From: Candidatus Krumholzibacteriia bacterium
GTDB lineage: Bacteria; Krumholzibacteriota; Krumholzibacteriia; Krumholzibacteriales; Krumholzibacteriaceae
Direction: 5' to 3'
Assembly (NCBI GenBank): GCA_028696635.1
Contig: JAQVGR010000080.1
Span: 1-7,103 of the forward strand
DNA: 7,103 bases
The stretch's first letter is position 1. Each line of letters opens with the position of its first letter. Below the pieces are notes generated by a model. It searched no databases. It had not been told where the DNA came from and saw only the letters and a list, made by a program, of their open reading frames with translations. Of the stretch, positions 6,258-7,103 are shown in pieces. Both the position numbers and the translations under genes were made by a program.

Positions 6258-7103
6258 ATGGTGCGACATAGGCGTATCGTTTTCTTCATACTTGCCGTTT
6301 TGCTTTCGCTTCTCACCTCATGCTATAATTTCTGCTCCTCGAACGAGCAGCCCCCCGCCAGACCCTCGAGCACCTATCCCGGTTACGCGATCAATCCCTA
6401 CCCGACGGACGAATCGATCGGCAACAGCAAGTCGCCCGGATTCAGCTGGGAAGTGAAGGACCCCGGGAGCGACGACCTGCACTACACACTCACGCTATGG
6501 AACGATGCGGACGAAGAGATCTGGCGTGTAAACAATATACCCGACCTGTATCTGCAATACGAGGACACGCTTGACGGCAACGTCTGGTACGAATGGATAG
6601 TCCTGGTATATGACGCCGAGAACAATACGTACACGCATAATGTATACCGGTGGTCATTCAAGACAGGCGAAGGGTTCAACAACCCTCCCGCGGCTCCGTA
6701 CAATCCGGATCCCCCGGATTTTCAGTCGGAAGTCGACCTGCCCGTTCTGCTGACATGGGATTGCTTCGATCCCGACGGGGACGATATCACCTTCGATGTG
6801 TGGTTCGCGCAAGCCGGAGAATTCAAGTCGTTGATAGCAGAGGGCCTGACGGAGACGAGCTGCGACCCCGGGGAGCTCGAAAACGTTACGCGGTACAATT
6901 GGCACGTGATCGCTCGCGATCCGAACGGGGGATCCAATACGAGCAAATATTGGTATTTCGTTACTTCCGAATCGCCATCGCCCGATCCGCCTCACAGCCC
7001 CTTCCCCGCCGACGGGGCCGCGGGCGTGCCTGCCGGCGTGACCCTGAGCTGGGCCTGCAGCGATCCCGACGGCGACCCGCTCACCTTTGATGTCTTCATG
7101 GGG
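6258..7103 (+). CDS. Lipoprotein with tandem fibronectin-III-like domains (C-terminus cut by window edge)
   Basis: The frame is open to the right edge. Three start codons stand in a row: ATG 6255, ATG 6258, GTG 6261. The SD core GGAG (6250-6253) is one, four and seven bases from them, so 6255 is least likely and I use 6258. Numbering from ATG 6255, a basic stretch (RHRR) and hydrophobic core lead to lipobox LLTSC with Cys23, so this is a lipoprotein with a short Ser/Pro-rich tether. Fn3-like domains follow at about 44-137 and 144-238, each ending in W-x-F or W-Y-F, and a third starts at about 241. Their marker strands are FSWEVKDPGSDD, LTWDCFDPDGDDITFDVWF and LSWACSDPDGDPLTFDVFMG, with Trp65, Trp168 and Trp266 about 100 residues apart. 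Such repeats are common in large surface proteins of FCB-type bacteria and probably serve adhesion or spacing. The full length and any terminal catalytic domain are outside the window. Confidence 0.85.
   Translation, partial: MVRHRRIVFFILAVLLSLLTSCYNFCSSNEQPPARPSSTYPGYAINPYPTDESIGNSKSPGFSWEVKDPGSDDLHYTLTLWNDADEEIWRVNNIPDLYLQYEDTLDGNVWYEWIVLVYDAENNTYTHNVYRWSFKTGEGFNNPPAAPYNPDPPDFQSEVDLPVLLTWDCFDPDGDDITFDVWFAQAGEFKSLIAEGLTETSCDPGELENVTRYNWHVIARDPNGGSNTSKYWYFVTSESPSPDPPHSPFPADGAAGVPAGVTLSWACSDPDGDPLTFDVFMG

Overview
The window is GC-rich DNA with strong AAAGGAGG-type Shine-Dalgarno sites, Sec signal peptides, two lipoprotein signal sequences and G+C-rich intrinsic terminators. It reads as a Gram-negative bacterium. 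The family mix (a long LVIVD-repeat propeller protein, an exported S9 peptidase, and a lipoprotein with tandem DPDGD-type fibronectin-like domains) is typical of uncultured FCB-type lineages such as Krumholzibacteriota, Eisenbacteria or Latescibacterota. That placement is inferred from style, not from a marker gene.

Layout. From 2184 down to the left edge, minus strand: an exported protein with fourteen LVIVD-type beta-propeller repeats, open over 728 codons and cut by the window edge. Positions 2185-2499 are a divergent intergenic region with a candidate promoter on each strand. Positions 2500-5223, plus strand: an S9-family serine peptidase with a complete Ser-Asp-His triad and an unusual C-terminal extension of about 240 residues, followed by an intrinsic terminator. 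Positions 5407-5820: a small lipoprotein. Positions 5930-6076: a 48-residue Cys-containing protein, followed by a strong terminator. From 6258 to the right edge: a lipoprotein with repeated Fn3-like domains, preceded by a consensus -35 box and a 20-bp palindrome placed like an operator.

Four of the five genes encode exported or membrane-anchored proteins, so the region is best read as envelope or secreted functions rather than one pathway. Each gene has its own candidate promoter and two are closed by terminators, so these look like separate transcription units. I see no RNA genes, CRISPR array, insertion sequence or phage features. I found no convincing new multi-gene system. The points most worth checking are the peptidase C-terminal fusion, the 48-residue protein, the 20-bp palindrome, and the 14-repeat (possibly 2 x 7 blade) architecture of the first protein.
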